Source of the DNA: Neokomagataea thailandica NBRC 106555
GTDB taxonomy: Bacteria; Pseudomonadota; Alphaproteobacteria; Acetobacterales; Acetobacteraceae
NCBI RefSeq assembly: GCF_001598495.1
Contig: NZ_BCZB01000001.1
Location: forward strand, 62,001-126,000
Direction: 5' to 3'
Length of the DNA stretch: 64,000 nucleotides
Shown here: positions 25,905 through 35,151 of the stretch, in pieces
How positions within the stretch are numbered: position 1 is the first letter of the stretch
Layout: every line of letters begins with the position of its first letter
Position numbers and translations under genes: made by a program
Notes under the pieces: model-generated
Seen by the model: only the letters and a program-made list of their open reading frames with translations
Databases searched by the model: none
Told to the model about the DNA's origin: nothing

Positions 25905-28490
25905 ATGTTTTCCGATCTGATTGGGCGGCTTAATGCTGCCTGCGCCCGCCATGCCGTAAAGGTCGTTGCTCTGTTTGTACTGCTGATTGCTGGCAGTATT
26001 GGGCTGAGTGCTCTACGTTTGAGTGTGACGACGGATACGGGGAAAATGTTCGCGGACTCGCTGCCATGGAAGCAGCGTGTGACAGAGATGGATCATCTGT
26101 TCCCGCAAGATGCCGATCAGCTTGTAGCGATTTTGGATAGTCGTACGCCTGAAGCAGGGCGTGAAGCGGCGCGGCAACTCGGTCAGATTCTGAGCAAGGA
26201 CCATGTGCATTTTCGTACCGTGACGTTGCCGGATGATAATGCGTTTTATCGTCAGAACGGCTTGCTTTTTCTGGACCGAAAAGACCTAGAGCCTTTGTTG
26301 GATTCTATTGTTTCAGCTCAGCCTTTTTTAGGAACATTGGCGGCAGATCCTTCAGCGCGTGGTTTGTTTGGTGCGCTCGGATTGGTGGGAGAAGGTCTGC
26401 GCTCTGGGCAAGGTGTTCCGGCGGGCTTTAATGGTGCGCTGAATGGCTTTGCAACGGCTTTGGAGCATGCTGTGCAGGGGCACCCGGTAGACCTGTCATG
26501 GCAAAATCTGTTGCTTGGACAGCTCTCAAGCATGGGGACGGGGCATGAGTTTGTCGTAACGCAGCCTGTGCTGGATTATAATGACTTTGAGCCCGGAGCT
26601 GCCGCGACGCAGGCCATGCGTCAGGCCATTGACAGCTTGCCTTTGGTGAAATCGGGGCAGGTGAGTGGTCTGATTACGGGTGAAGTGAAGCTGGGGGATG
26701 AGGAGTTCTCCACGGTTGCGCATGGGATGATTACTGGGCTGATCATCTCGTTGGTGCTGGTGGCTTTGTGGCTGGTTCTGGCTGTGCGTTCTCCGAGATA
26801 TATCGCCGCGATTTTGCTGACGTTGATTACGGGCTTGCTGATGACGACGGGGCTTGCGGCTCTGGCGGTTGGTGAGTTGAACATGATTTCCGTTGCGTTT
26901 GCGGTACTGTTCGTTGGGATCGCTGTGGATTTCGCAATCCAATACAGTGTGCGTTTGCGCGGGCAGCGTGATGCGGCGGGAAAAGCTCTTCCATTATTAG
27001 ACGCTATTACGCTGACGGGGCGTGAAAGTGGTGCGCAGATTCTTGTTGCGGCCCTCGCTACGGCCGCAGGGTTTCTGGCCTTCACCCCGACGCGCTTTAT
27101 TGGTGTGGCGCAGTTGGGTTTAATTGCCGGAATTGGCATGGTGATTGCCTTTATTTGCACCATGACGCTACTCCCGGCGTTGTTGAGTGTGTTTCGTGCG
27201 CGTTTAGGGGATGGTGAGCCGGGGATTGTCTCTCTGCGTTCGGCAGATGCTTTTTTGCGGCATAAACGTACTCGTGTGATTCGTGTTTTTGGTCTTCTGG
27301 GTGTTGTCGGCGTGGCGTTAATGCCATTGCTGAAGTTTGATGCTGACCCTTTGCATACAAAAAACCCGAATACGGAAGGGATGCGCGCTCTTCACGTCCT
27401 AGAAGCGAACCCACTGACCACGCCTTATAGTGCACAGACATTAGCGCCCAATATGGCGCAGGCGGCTCATATGGCTGAGGTGTTTTCGAAGTTACCAAGT
27501 GTGCATGATGTGTTGTGGCTCGGGGCTTTGGTGCCGGAAGATCAGGATGCAAAGCGTGCAATGATTGAGGATACAGCCTCGATTGTGCTGCCGACTTTGG
27601 AGGTGACACCCGCATCTGCACCTGATGCTACGGCTCTGCGTGATGCGGCAGGAAAAGCGGCGGCTCAGTTAGATGCTGTGCAGGGACAGCTTTCCCCAGC
27701 TTTGGAGCGAATTCGGCAGGCATTGCGGGTTTTGTCAAAAGCACCGGATGATGTTCTGTTGCGGACGAGCCAAGCGCTTACGCGTTTTTTGCCAGATCAA
27801 TTGAGCACATTAAAGACGGTCTTGCGTCCTTCTGTTGTGACATTGACCTCAATTCCGGAGGATATTCGGCGTGACTATACATTGCCTGATGGTCGTACGC
27901 GTCTGACGATTCATCCGAACGGGCATATGTCTGAGACGCCAGTGCTCCATCGTTTCGTAGCGCAGTTAGAGACGGTAACGCCGAATTTAGCGGGTCCTGC
28001 GATTGCGATTATGGGGAGTGCTCAGACAATTGTAACGGCCTTTATTATTGCGGCAGTGTCTGCGCTTGTGATGATCGCGGCAATTTTGCTCGTGGTGTTG
28101 CGGCGTATGGTGGATACGGCCTTGGTGATGGCACCTTTGTTGATGTCGGCTTTGTTGACGGTCATTGTGATTGTTACTGTGCCGGAGACATTGAATTACG
28201 CGAATATCATCGCCTTGCCTTTGCTGTTGGGTGTGGGTGTGTCGTTCAATATTTATTTTGTGATGAACTGGCGACAGGGGTTGAAGCGGCCTTTATCCTC
28301 GCCAACAGCACGTGCTGTTTTGTTCTCTGCACTGACAACGGCTACGGCTTTTGGATCTTTGGCGGCATCTGCACATCCTGGCACCGCGAGTATGGGGCGA
28401 TTATTGCTGATGTCACTGGGCTGTACATTGGCGTGTACATTGGTGCTTGTGCCAGCCTTGCTGCCCAAACGCCCAGAGGACACGGTGTGA
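25905..28490 (+). CDS. hpnN: Hopanoid-associated RND/MMPL transporter HpnN
   Basis: An 861-residue inner-membrane protein of the MMPL/RND superfamily. It has one N-terminal membrane helix (VKVVALFVLLIAGSIGLSAL), a periplasmic domain with KMFADSLPWKQRVTEMDHLF, and two six-helix sterol-sensing-like clusters; the segment AFAVLFVGIAVDFAIQYSVR is the RND membrane motif. The HpnN subgroup moves hopanoids toward the outer membrane. The ATG at 25905 has GGGG almost adjacent, so initiation looks weak, but no better start is seen. No hopanoid synthesis genes (shc, hpnA-M) are in the window, so it is detached from the usual hpn cluster. Confidence 0.88.
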   Translation: MFSDLIGRLNAACARHAVKVVALFVLLIAGSIGLSALRLSVTTDTGKMFADSLPWKQRVTEMDHLFPQDADQLVAILDSRTPEAGREAARQLGQILSKDHVHFRTVTLPDDNAFYRQNGLLFLDRKDLEPLLDSIVSAQPFLGTLAADPSARGLFGALGLVGEGLRSGQGVPAGFNGALNGFATALEHAVQGHPVDLSWQNLLLGQLSSMGTGHEFVVTQPVLDYNDFEPGAAATQAMRQAIDSLPLVKSGQVSGLITGEVKLGDEEFSTVAHGMITGLIISLVLVALWLVLAVRSPRYIAAILLTLITGLLMTTGLAALAVGELNMISVAFAVLFVGIAVDFAIQYSVRLRGQRDAAGKALPLLDAITLTGRESGAQILVAALATAAGFLAFTPTRFIGVAQLGLIAGIGMVIAFICTMTLLPALLSVFRARLGDGEPGIVSLRSADAFLRHKRTRVIRVFGLLGVVGVALMPLLKFDADPLHTKNPNTEGMRALHVLEANPLTTPYSAQTLAPNMAQAAHMAEVFSKLPSVHDVLWLGALVPEDQDAKRAMIEDTASIVLPTLEVTPASAPDATALRDAAGKAAAQLDAVQGQLSPALERIRQALRVLSKAPDDVLLRTSQALTRFLPDQLSTLKTVLRPSVVTLTSIPEDIRRDYTLPDGRTRLTIHPNGHMSETPVLHRFVAQLETVTPNLAGPAIAIMGSAQTIVTAFIIAAVSALVMIAAILLVVLRRMVDTALVMAPLLMSALLTVIVIVTVPETLNYANIIALPLLLGVGVSFNIYFVMNWRQGLKRPLSSPTARAVLFSALTTATAFGSLAASAHPGTASMGRLLLMSLGCTLACTLVLVPALLPKRPEDTV

Positions 28491-28527
28491 GGAAATATTA
28501 CAGACTAAATTAAATGTGACAATTAAG

Positions 28528-28558
28528 ACACAATATAAAATACAGTTTTATAATGTGT
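28528..28558. promoter_or_regulatory. 31-base near-perfect palindrome upstream of the TonB receptor gene
   Basis: ACACAATATAAAA, five bases, TTTTATAATGTGT: half-sites match at 12 of 13 positions. It lies about 85 bases before the receptor start in an AT-rich gap and has the shape of a dimeric repressor or activator operator. The regulator is unknown. Confidence 0.5.
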
Positions 28559-28642
28559 TGTAATTTATATTGCGCAATCGACATAAAGATCCTCACTCTT
28601 TGAATCGGATTTTAAATCTTGGTTACAAAGTGAGGAATTTTT

Positions 28643-31600
28643 GTGGAAAGAGTATCGTTTTCGGTAGGTGTTGGAACAACGTTGCGACCGTTGATGATGT
28701 CGCGCTCTCTTTTGAAGGTACTGCTTTTTGCTGGAATCTCCTCAGCAAGTTTTGTGGCGTGTGAAGCGCAGGCTCAAGCTGCTCCGGCAGTGGTGAAAGC
28801 ATCCAAAACACATCATAAAGTGCTGCATAAGGCTGCACGTGTTGCTCCTCAACAAAAGCAGGCTTCAACAACGACACCTGTTGCGACGATACAGCCCCGT
28901 GCAGTGCCGAATGTAGCACCGCGTGGTGTTGCAACCGTTGCGCCGGTTGCGGCCCAATCCGCTGTGATTGCGCCTGCACAGTCACAAGAATTTGTGAGCG
29001 TTACGGGCACACGCTTGGCCAAGAACCGCTTAAACAACGTTATGGCCGGTACGACGGTGGATGGCGCGCAGTTGCGTGCACGTGGCTATACGGATTTGTC
29101 TCTTGCCATGCTGCGTGAGAACACCGCGTTCTCTTTGGGTGATGCGTCCCCAATCGGTGGGCAAAACTCCTTTGGGGCGGGGCAGAGCTTCTCCTCGCTC
29201 TTGGGGTTGGGGTCTCAGCGTACGCTGACTCTGATCAACGGTATGCGCATGGTCGGTGGTGAAACGGCATCGCTGTATGGCGGTGGGTCTGGTTCACAGG
29301 TCGATGTGGCAACAATTCCGACGTCTTTGGTGAAGCGTGTTGAAACCAAATTGGGCGGCGCAGGTGCCGCGTATGGTGCGGATGCCGTTGCCGGTGTGAT
29401 CAATTACGAGTTGGATGATCATTTTAAGGGTGTTGACCTGACAGCGCAGGGCAACTGGTCCCAAAAGCTGGATGCGCCACAAGAAAAAATTACATTCAAA
29501 GCCGGTACGTCTTTTGATCATGATAAAGGCGGCGTGGTCTTTGATTTAGAGTACCGCGGTGCAGGCGGTATGCTCGCGAATGACCGGCCTTATTTGACGG
29601 GCTCGCAAGCAACGACTTATGCGCGTCCCGCTTATGGTGTCACGACACCTTATGCGCGTGTTTTGACACCACAAGTACGCTTCTTACAGAATTCCGTTAC
29701 GGGTATGCCGATGCTTCAGGCACCGGGTGGTTCATTGCCGGTGAGCCGTGGTTTGGCGAGTTCCTACGGTGTGGGCAATGCCGCTGGTCAGGCATTAATG
29801 TTCAGTGCTGACGGTAAATCTTTAGTGCCTTTGACCACAAACTCAGCGCTCCGTGATGGTTTGCGTGGCAGTGGTGGCAATGGTTTGGCGCTGCAAAATT
29901 ACAGCCAGCTTTATGCACCATCAAGCAAGCTGAACCTGACGACGCTTGGACACTACGATATTACCGACCATCTGCATGCAACGTGGCAAGGTTGGTACGC
30001 TCAGGGTAGCGCGTCTCAGCTTGTTGGGCAGGGGACGTGGAATACGCCGCAATTTGCAGATCCGTTGAGCTTGCAGAGCTATCAGCAAGACGGCGTTGTG
30101 AATGGTGCGTATCAGTTGAGCACGAATAATCCGTTCCTGACATCTGCGGAACGCACGACGATTAAGAATGCACTTGGTAAAGCGGGTTTGCCGACTGATA
30201 CATTCTACCTGACGCGTTTGAATCAAGATTTGGATGCTGGTTTGTATCAAACAAACTTGACGATGTTCCGCTTCCAAGGTGGGTTGAATGGTGATTTCAA
30301 CGCACTTGGGCGTAATTTTGGCTGGTCTGTTAAGGGTGAATACAGCAAGTACATCAATGATACGGTACAGCCTTCTATCGTTACGCAAAATTTGACGAAT
30401 GCGTTGAATGCAACGACGGATGCGTCTGGAAATATTGTCTGCGCACCGTACACGAATTCGACGGCTGTAACGCGTAGCTCTACCTGTGCACCGTTGAATC
30501 CGTTTGGTTTCAATCAGTTGACGCCAGCGGCACGTGACTATGTGATTTCGGATGCACATACTAAGAATCACAACGTACAGCGTGATATTCAAGCTGAAAT
30601 TCACAGCACGATTGTTCGTCTCCCAGCGGGTGATGTTGCGTGGGATCTTGGGTATGAGCATCGCCGTGAGGGCTATGACTTTAACCCGGGTGCGTTCTTT
30701 GCTGGCGAAAAGCAGGCTGACGGCACGTATAAGCAGTATGGTAATGCCACGGCGTTGCCTCCCACGGGTGGTGCGTATCATACGCATGAAGCATTTGGTG
30801 AGTTGGATGTGCCATTGGTGTCACCCAATATGCATGTGCCCGGTATTTATAACCTTTCAGCAACGACGAATGGTCGTTTCACCAATAACAGCATGACCGG
30901 TAATTATTGGACGTATATGTTCGGTGGCGCATGGTGGCCGACACGGGATTTCGGTTTCTCAGGAAATTACAGCCAATCCGTACGTAACCCGTCTGTGACG
31001 GAATTGTTTTCTCCGCAAAGCACGTCGTATGAGTCCGCATCGGATCCGTGCTCTATTGAATATATCAATAGTGGGCCGAACCCTGCTATTCGTGCGGCAA
31101 ACTGCAAAAGCCAAGGTATTCCAGCAGGCGGTTTCTCATCCAATATCAATTACTACACCATTCCGGGTAAATCGGGTGGTAATCCGCACCTTCAGAATGA
31201 AACGTCAAAGAGCTATACGGGTACTTTGGACATTCATCCGCACTTCATGCGTGGCTTTGATATGACGGCATCTTTTGTTGATATTAAGGTCAATAACGAG
31301 ATTACGTCTCTTAGCGCTGGGGATTTGATGAATGCTTGCTATGATTCAAGTTCATTCCCGAATTCTTATTGCAGTAGCTTTTCGCGTGATTCGAACCATC
31401 AGGTTACCGGCTTTACGGATGGGTACTTCAATATTGCCAACCAGCATCTTCAGGCGATGCAGGCGCATTTGAGCTACTATCTGCCGCTTACGCGTCTTGG
31501 TTTGAGTGAGTCGTTTGGCGATGTTGAATTGACGGGTGATTACACGCACTACATCAAGAACAACACGACGTATCTGGGTTCAACCTATCAAGGTGTTGGT

Positions 31601-31927
31601 ACGACATCGAGCCCGAAAGATTTGGCAACGCTCAACCTGAATTATTATCGTGGTCCATTCTTCATGCAGTGGCAGACGATTTATTATGGTGCGTCACAAT
31701 ATGCTGTGCAGGTTGCTAGCACGACGTATGAACATAATAAGCGGCCGGACTTTGCGTATTTTAATACGACGTTCGGTTACCAGATCACAAAGAATTTCGA
31801 TGCGAACTTCATGATCAACAACATCACGGGTGCTTTGCCAAAGTATCCGGGAACGGTGAGCATGACGCGTTATTATGATGCGATTATTGGACGTTCGTTC
31901 CAGTTGAACATCGGCGCGCATTTCTAA
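28643..31927 (+). CDS. TonB-dependent outer-membrane receptor
   Basis: A 1094-residue receptor. An extended signal region (MMSRSLLKVLLFAGISS..., cleavage near AQA-AP) leads to about 70 low-complexity residues rich in Ala, Val, Pro and Lys. Then come a TonB-box-like EFVSVTGTRLAKNRL, a plug domain with LTLINGMRMVGGE and VKRVETKLGGAGAAYGADAV, and a 22-strand-type barrel ending QLNIGAHF (terminal Phe). GAGGAA is 5 bases before the GTG at 28643; an ATG at 28694 is an alternative. The ligand is unknown: no siderophore or vitamin genes are adjacent. Such long receptors in acetic acid bacteria may import iron chelates or carbohydrates. Confidence 0.93.
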   Translation: MERVSFSVGVGTTLRPLMMSRSLLKVLLFAGISSASFVACEAQAQAAPAVVKASKTHHKVLHKAARVAPQQKQASTTTPVATIQPRAVPNVAPRGVATVAPVAAQSAVIAPAQSQEFVSVTGTRLAKNRLNNVMAGTTVDGAQLRARGYTDLSLAMLRENTAFSLGDASPIGGQNSFGAGQSFSSLLGLGSQRTLTLINGMRMVGGETASLYGGGSGSQVDVATIPTSLVKRVETKLGGAGAAYGADAVAGVINYELDDHFKGVDLTAQGNWSQKLDAPQEKITFKAGTSFDHDKGGVVFDLEYRGAGGMLANDRPYLTGSQATTYARPAYGVTTPYARVLTPQVRFLQNSVTGMPMLQAPGGSLPVSRGLASSYGVGNAAGQALMFSADGKSLVPLTTNSALRDGLRGSGGNGLALQNYSQLYAPSSKLNLTTLGHYDITDHLHATWQGWYAQGSASQLVGQGTWNTPQFADPLSLQSYQQDGVVNGAYQLSTNNPFLTSAERTTIKNALGKAGLPTDTFYLTRLNQDLDAGLYQTNLTMFRFQGGLNGDFNALGRNFGWSVKGEYSKYINDTVQPSIVTQNLTNALNATTDASGNIVCAPYTNSTAVTRSSTCAPLNPFGFNQLTPAARDYVISDAHTKNHNVQRDIQAEIHSTIVRLPAGDVAWDLGYEHRREGYDFNPGAFFAGEKQADGTYKQYGNATALPPTGGAYHTHEAFGELDVPLVSPNMHVPGIYNLSATTNGRFTNNSMTGNYWTYMFGGAWWPTRDFGFSGNYSQSVRNPSVTELFSPQSTSYESASDPCSIEYINSGPNPAIRAANCKSQGIPAGGFSSNINYYTIPGKSGGNPHLQNETSKSYTGTLDIHPHFMRGFDMTASFVDIKVNNEITSLSAGDLMNACYDSSSFPNSYCSSFSRDSNHQVTGFTDGYFNIANQHLQAMQAHLSYYLPLTRLGLSESFGDVELTGDYTHYIKNNTTYLGSTYQGVGTTSSPKDLATLNLNYYRGPFFMQWQTIYYGASQYAVQVASTTYEHNKRPDFAYFNTTFGYQITKNFDANFMINNITGALPKYPGTVSMTRYYDAIIGRSFQLNIGAHF

Positions 31928-31952
31928 GGCTAACATCGTCTGTGCCAATGAT

Positions 31953-31983
31953 AAAAAAGGGAGGCTTTGGCCTCCCTTTTTTT
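31953..31983. terminator. Bidirectional terminator between TonB receptor and fnr genes
   Basis: AAAAAAGGGAGGC, loop TTTG, GCCTCCCTTTTTTT: strong stem with runs on both sides. Confidence 0.94.
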
Positions 31984-31994
31984 AGTGGCGTAGC

Positions 31995-32810
31995 TTAGAT
32001 GCTGCCTTCTGCAATGCGTAGGAGGCGTTCAGGGCGTAGAACGTCGATATGTGTGATGCCGTGAATGTTGATCAGCCCTTCGCGTTTGAACAGGCTGAAG
32101 GCACGGCTGACGGTTTCAATTGTCAGGCCGAGGTAATCGGCAATATCGCTGCGGGGCATGGGGAGCGTCAGCGAGAGATCGGTGGTGTTGTCAGATCCGG
32201 TGACGCGGTGGTGGCAGCCGATGCGCTCAATAATGAAGCTCGCAAGGCGTTCTTGCGCGCTTTTGCGGCCTAGGAGTGTCATGCGTGCCTGGCTGCGGGC
32301 GAGTTCACGAGAGGCTTCACGGCGGAGGCGGTTTTCTAAGTGCGGAAAACGTTCTGTCAGACGTTCCATCGCGACATGGGGAAAGCGGCACAGATGCGTG
32401 GGGGTGAGGGCTTCTGCGCCAAAAGCATATCGATCTTCAGCCGCGAGGCCGAGGAAAGAGCCGCGTTCAGCAAAGCCAGTGACCTGACGGCGTCCATCGG
32501 GGAGTAAAGTAAATAACCGGATTGTACCGTCTGTCACGACAAAAAAGTCTCGCGCCGGGTTCCCCTCTTCAATGAAACCGCGCCCTGCGGGGACGGTCAT
32601 TTTTGATGATTCGCGTGAGAGAATGCTGAGATCGGCTTCGTCAATGGCGTCACAAATACTGAACTGTCGGCCTGCGCAATGGATGCAACGGTCTGAGGGT
32701 TCTTCGTGAGTGGAGGGTATGGGCATGGGCGCGCAAAGTCCTTCTGTAGCGCAATGAGCCCCTGCGGATATGCTTTTGGCATTTGTGGGTAAGGTGCACA
32801 GCAAAGCCAT
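31995..32810 (-). CDS. fnr: FNR/FnrG-type oxygen-responsive transcription regulator
   Basis: A 271-residue Crp/Fnr protein. The N-terminus has RCIHCAGRQFSIC (Cys42, Cys45, Cys53), and Cys141 (HLCRFP) sits where E. coli FNR has Cys122, so a [4Fe-4S] oxygen sensor is likely. A cyclic-nucleotide-type barrel covers about 55-175, a long dimer helix follows, and the DNA-binding helix reads DIADYLGLTIETVSRAF with the FNR-type E-x-x-S-R. That predicts binding to TTGAT-N4-ATCAA sites. The start is uncertain: no clear ribosome-binding site precedes ATG 32810, and ATG 32726 (MPIPSTHEE) would give a more typical FNR N-terminus. It is divergent from ompW with an FNR box between. Confidence 0.93.
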   Translation of the reverse strand: MALLCTLPTNAKSISAGAHCATEGLCAPMPIPSTHEEPSDRCIHCAGRQFSICDAIDEADLSILSRESSKMTVPAGRGFIEEGNPARDFFVVTDGTIRLFTLLPDGRRQVTGFAERGSFLGLAAEDRYAFGAEALTPTHLCRFPHVAMERLTERFPHLENRLRREASRELARSQARMTLLGRKSAQERLASFIIERIGCHHRVTGSDNTTDLSLTLPMPRSDIADYLGLTIETVSRAFSLFKREGLINIHGITHIDVLRPERLLRIAEGSI

Positions 32811-32876
32811 AATATGTGTTATCCGAGCATCTGTTGTTCAGAGGCCTATGAGGTATGTCTACAAAACTTATTGGAC

Positions 32877-32890
32877 TTGATCTAGGTCAA
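32877..32890. promoter_or_regulatory. FNR box between fnr and ompW
   Basis: TTGATCTAGGTCAA matches TTGAT-N4-ATCAA at 9 of 10 positions. It lies 67 bases from the fnr start and about 52 bases before ompW, so it may serve both, including fnr autoregulation. Confidence 0.7.
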
Positions 32891-32941
32891 GGTCTGGTGA
32901 TGTTGAGAGGAGTTTTGTGAGCGCATCAAAGAGTTATTGGA

Positions 32942-33715
32942 ATGTGCCTCATGAAAATCTCGTCAATGTTTCTCCGTATGTTAGGTGTTTCGACCGCCCT
33001 GATGGTTGTGGCTCCGGTTGTGGCTTCTGCGCAGTCAACGGTTTACACGACAGCGCCGACGGTTACGTTGAATGCGCCGCGTGTGCAGGAGCAGTGTGGC
33101 CTTTTCGAAACATGCGCGAATACTAAGCAGGGGCTTGGTAAAGGTGATTTCTTGGTGCGTGTCTCGGCCTTGGGGGTTTTGCCTGAGAATACATATTCAC
33201 GCGTGGGCGTGATTGGTGGGCATGTTTCTGCGACGAATCAGGTTATGCCGGAACTCACGTTTGAGTATTTTCTGACGGACCATATTTCAGTGGATTTGAT
33301 TGCTGCGAGCACGCGCCATGAATTGGCTGTTCAGAATTCGGCACTTGGCAAAGTGGATCTAGGCAGCACATGGGTTTTGCCACCTACGATTACGGCTGCA
33401 TGGCATTTCCGTCCGCACCGTCGCTTTAACCCCTATATCGGGGTAGGTATGACGCTCGCTTTTTTCTACAATATGAACCCGGCGGGGGGGGCTGTGCAGA
33501 AGCTGGATTTACGCACTACGGTTGGTCCTGCGGCTGATGTTGGGTTTGACTACCAAGTGGCAGGAAATTGGTTTGTCAATGTTGATGCTAAGCAAATGTT
33601 CTTGAGTGTACCTGCGTATATTAATGAGCGGGGAGGGGGTGTCGGGCCCTTTATTCACGCGCGTGATAGTTTGAATCCGACGACAGTGGCGGCCGGTATT
33701 GAATACCGTTTTTAA
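32942..33715 (+). CDS. ompW: OmpW-family outer-membrane protein
   Basis: A 257-residue outer-membrane protein. The signal peptide (FLRMLGVSTALMVVAPVVAS, cleavage before QS) is followed by an 8-strand barrel with the family pattern GDFLVRVSALGVLPEN, QVMPELTFEYFLTDHISVDL, TITAAWHFRPHRRFNPYIG and a C-terminal VAAGIEYRF. OmpW channels pass small hydrophobic compounds; in E. coli ompW is controlled by FNR, matching the box upstream here. The start is ATG 32942 (weak AAGAG 8 bases upstream) or 32951. A much stronger GAGAGGAG precedes an out-of-frame GTG at 32917. Confidence 0.93.
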   Translation: MCLMKISSMFLRMLGVSTALMVVAPVVASAQSTVYTTAPTVTLNAPRVQEQCGLFETCANTKQGLGKGDFLVRVSALGVLPENTYSRVGVIGGHVSATNQVMPELTFEYFLTDHISVDLIAASTRHELAVQNSALGKVDLGSTWVLPPTITAAWHFRPHRRFNPYIGVGMTLAFFYNMNPAGGAVQKLDLRTTVGPAADVGFDYQVAGNWFVNVDAKQMFLSVPAYINERGGGVGPFIHARDSLNPTTVAAGIEYRF

Positions 33716-33990
33716 TTCTGAGGTTTAAGGTGCGTGATGGAAAGCTTTCCTTGCATATGCGGGGGAGGCTTTTTTCATAGCGTGTCTGGTAGATGAATTT
33801 TTTGCAACATGTAACATCAATGTCTTGCCAAGCTGCCCCCATATGCGCCAGTCACGAAGCACATGAAGCGGGCAGCTCACAGGGTTTGTCCGAATTGAAG
33901 GTACGATGTGCCGAAGGTGCTTTGCACTGACATTTAGGGGCCGTGTTATCTGAATGCGGGCCACACTCTGGGCGGGGGTTATCTGTAAAT

Positions 33991-35133
33991 ATGCGCGGTT
34001 CACGCGCCAGCACATTGGCTAAGGTCTTTTTGTGCGTGGCTCTTTTGATTGTTGGTTACTTTATTGGTCATCGTTCGGTTGCACCGAGTTATAAGACAGA
34101 TATCGAACCGGCTATGTTTACGGTTGACCATGGCGCCTTAGTTGTGCGCTCGCAAAGTCCTCTGCGCAAACGGTTGGTGGTGACGTCTGTTGCGCAGGGT
34201 GATGGCGCCTCTCATTTGCTGGTGCCGGGGCAAGTCATGGCTCCACCTGACCGGCAGGTCAATGTTCTCTCGCCTGCAACGGGTCTGATCACACAGGTTC
34301 AGGTGCAGTTGGGGCAGCACGTGACGCGTGGCCAAGTGTTGGCAACGATTGCGGCGGGTGACCTTGCGCAGGCATGGGCCGATGACCGCCGTGCGAAAGC
34401 GGCTTTGGATTTTACTCGGCGTGCTTATGATCGTGCGCGTGGTGTGCAAGCCGTTGGCGGCAATGCCGTAAAGGATATGCAGTCTGCACGAAATGATTTG
34501 GAGCAGGCGGAAGCCGAAGCGGAGCGTGCTTCGCAGCGTTTACAGACAATGACCAGCCGCCCGGATTATGCGGCTAAAGGTCTGATGGCGCTCGTCGCCC
34601 CTGTTGATGGTTTTATTGCATCGACCAAAATGGCACCGGGTCAAAACGTGACGGATGCCACCGCTGTGCAGATGACTTTGGTCGATCTCTCCACGGTGTG
34701 GGTTGCAGCATCTGCGCCGGAAGATCACCTAAACGCCTTGTCGGCCGGTGTGCATGTGGCCGCAGATTTCCCAGCTCTGCCAGGGCGCCACTGTGATGGT
34801 GAAGTGCTGACGCGTGATCCGGCACTGATGCCAGATACACGGCGTTTGAACTTGTATGTTGCTTGTTCTAACGCAGACGGTCTGTTGCGTCCGGGTATGT
34901 TTGCCAATGCGCAGATTGCGGTGCAGGAAGCGGGGGCATTGATGGTCCCAAAGACAGCATTGCTGATGAATAATGATCAGGTGTCTGTTTTCGTAGAAAC
35001 AGCTCCTGATACGTTCCGCCGTCGCTATTTAGATATCGCTTATGATGAGGGCGATAACGTGCGGGTTCTTTCTGGTCTCTCTGCTGGCGAACGTATTGTA
35101 AGCAGTGGTGCCATTCTTCTGAACGACGACTGA
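33991..35133 (+). CDS. RND efflux periplasmic adaptor (membrane fusion) protein
   Basis: A 380-residue protein anchored by one N-terminal helix (KVFLCVALLIVGYFIGHRS). A barrel-sandwich domain (VLSPATGLITQVQVQLGQHV, then the matching KGLMALVAPVDGFIAS) flanks an alpha-helical hairpin (ARNDLEQAEAEAERASQRL); beta-barrel and membrane-proximal domains follow (LRPGMFANAQIAV, ALLMNNDQVSVFVET). It links the inner-membrane pump encoded next to the outer-membrane channel. The start is uncertain: an in-frame GTG at 33943 precedes it, but ATG 33991 lies directly before the membrane helix. It is the first gene of a three-gene efflux operon. Confidence 0.92.
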   Translation: MRGSRASTLAKVFLCVALLIVGYFIGHRSVAPSYKTDIEPAMFTVDHGALVVRSQSPLRKRLVVTSVAQGDGASHLLVPGQVMAPPDRQVNVLSPATGLITQVQVQLGQHVTRGQVLATIAAGDLAQAWADDRRAKAALDFTRRAYDRARGVQAVGGNAVKDMQSARNDLEQAEAEAERASQRLQTMTSRPDYAAKGLMALVAPVDGFIASTKMAPGQNVTDATAVQMTLVDLSTVWVAASAPEDHLNALSAGVHVAADFPALPGRHCDGEVLTRDPALMPDTRRLNLYVACSNADGLLRPGMFANAQIAVQEAGALMVPKTALLMNNDQVSVFVETAPDTFRRRYLDIAYDEGDNVRVLSGLSAGERIVSSGAILLNDD

Positions 35134-35151
35134 TCGGATAGTTTCAAGACT

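Noticed and set aside
29921-30787. 288-codon open frame antisense to the TonB receptor
   Set aside because: Arg/Ile-rich shadow without start signals or domains; the receptor on the other strand is well supported.
32917-33126. 69-codon frame with a strong ribosome-binding site before ompW
   Set aside because: Out of frame with ompW and overlapping its coding sequence, with no family features; kept only as a finding about the leader.
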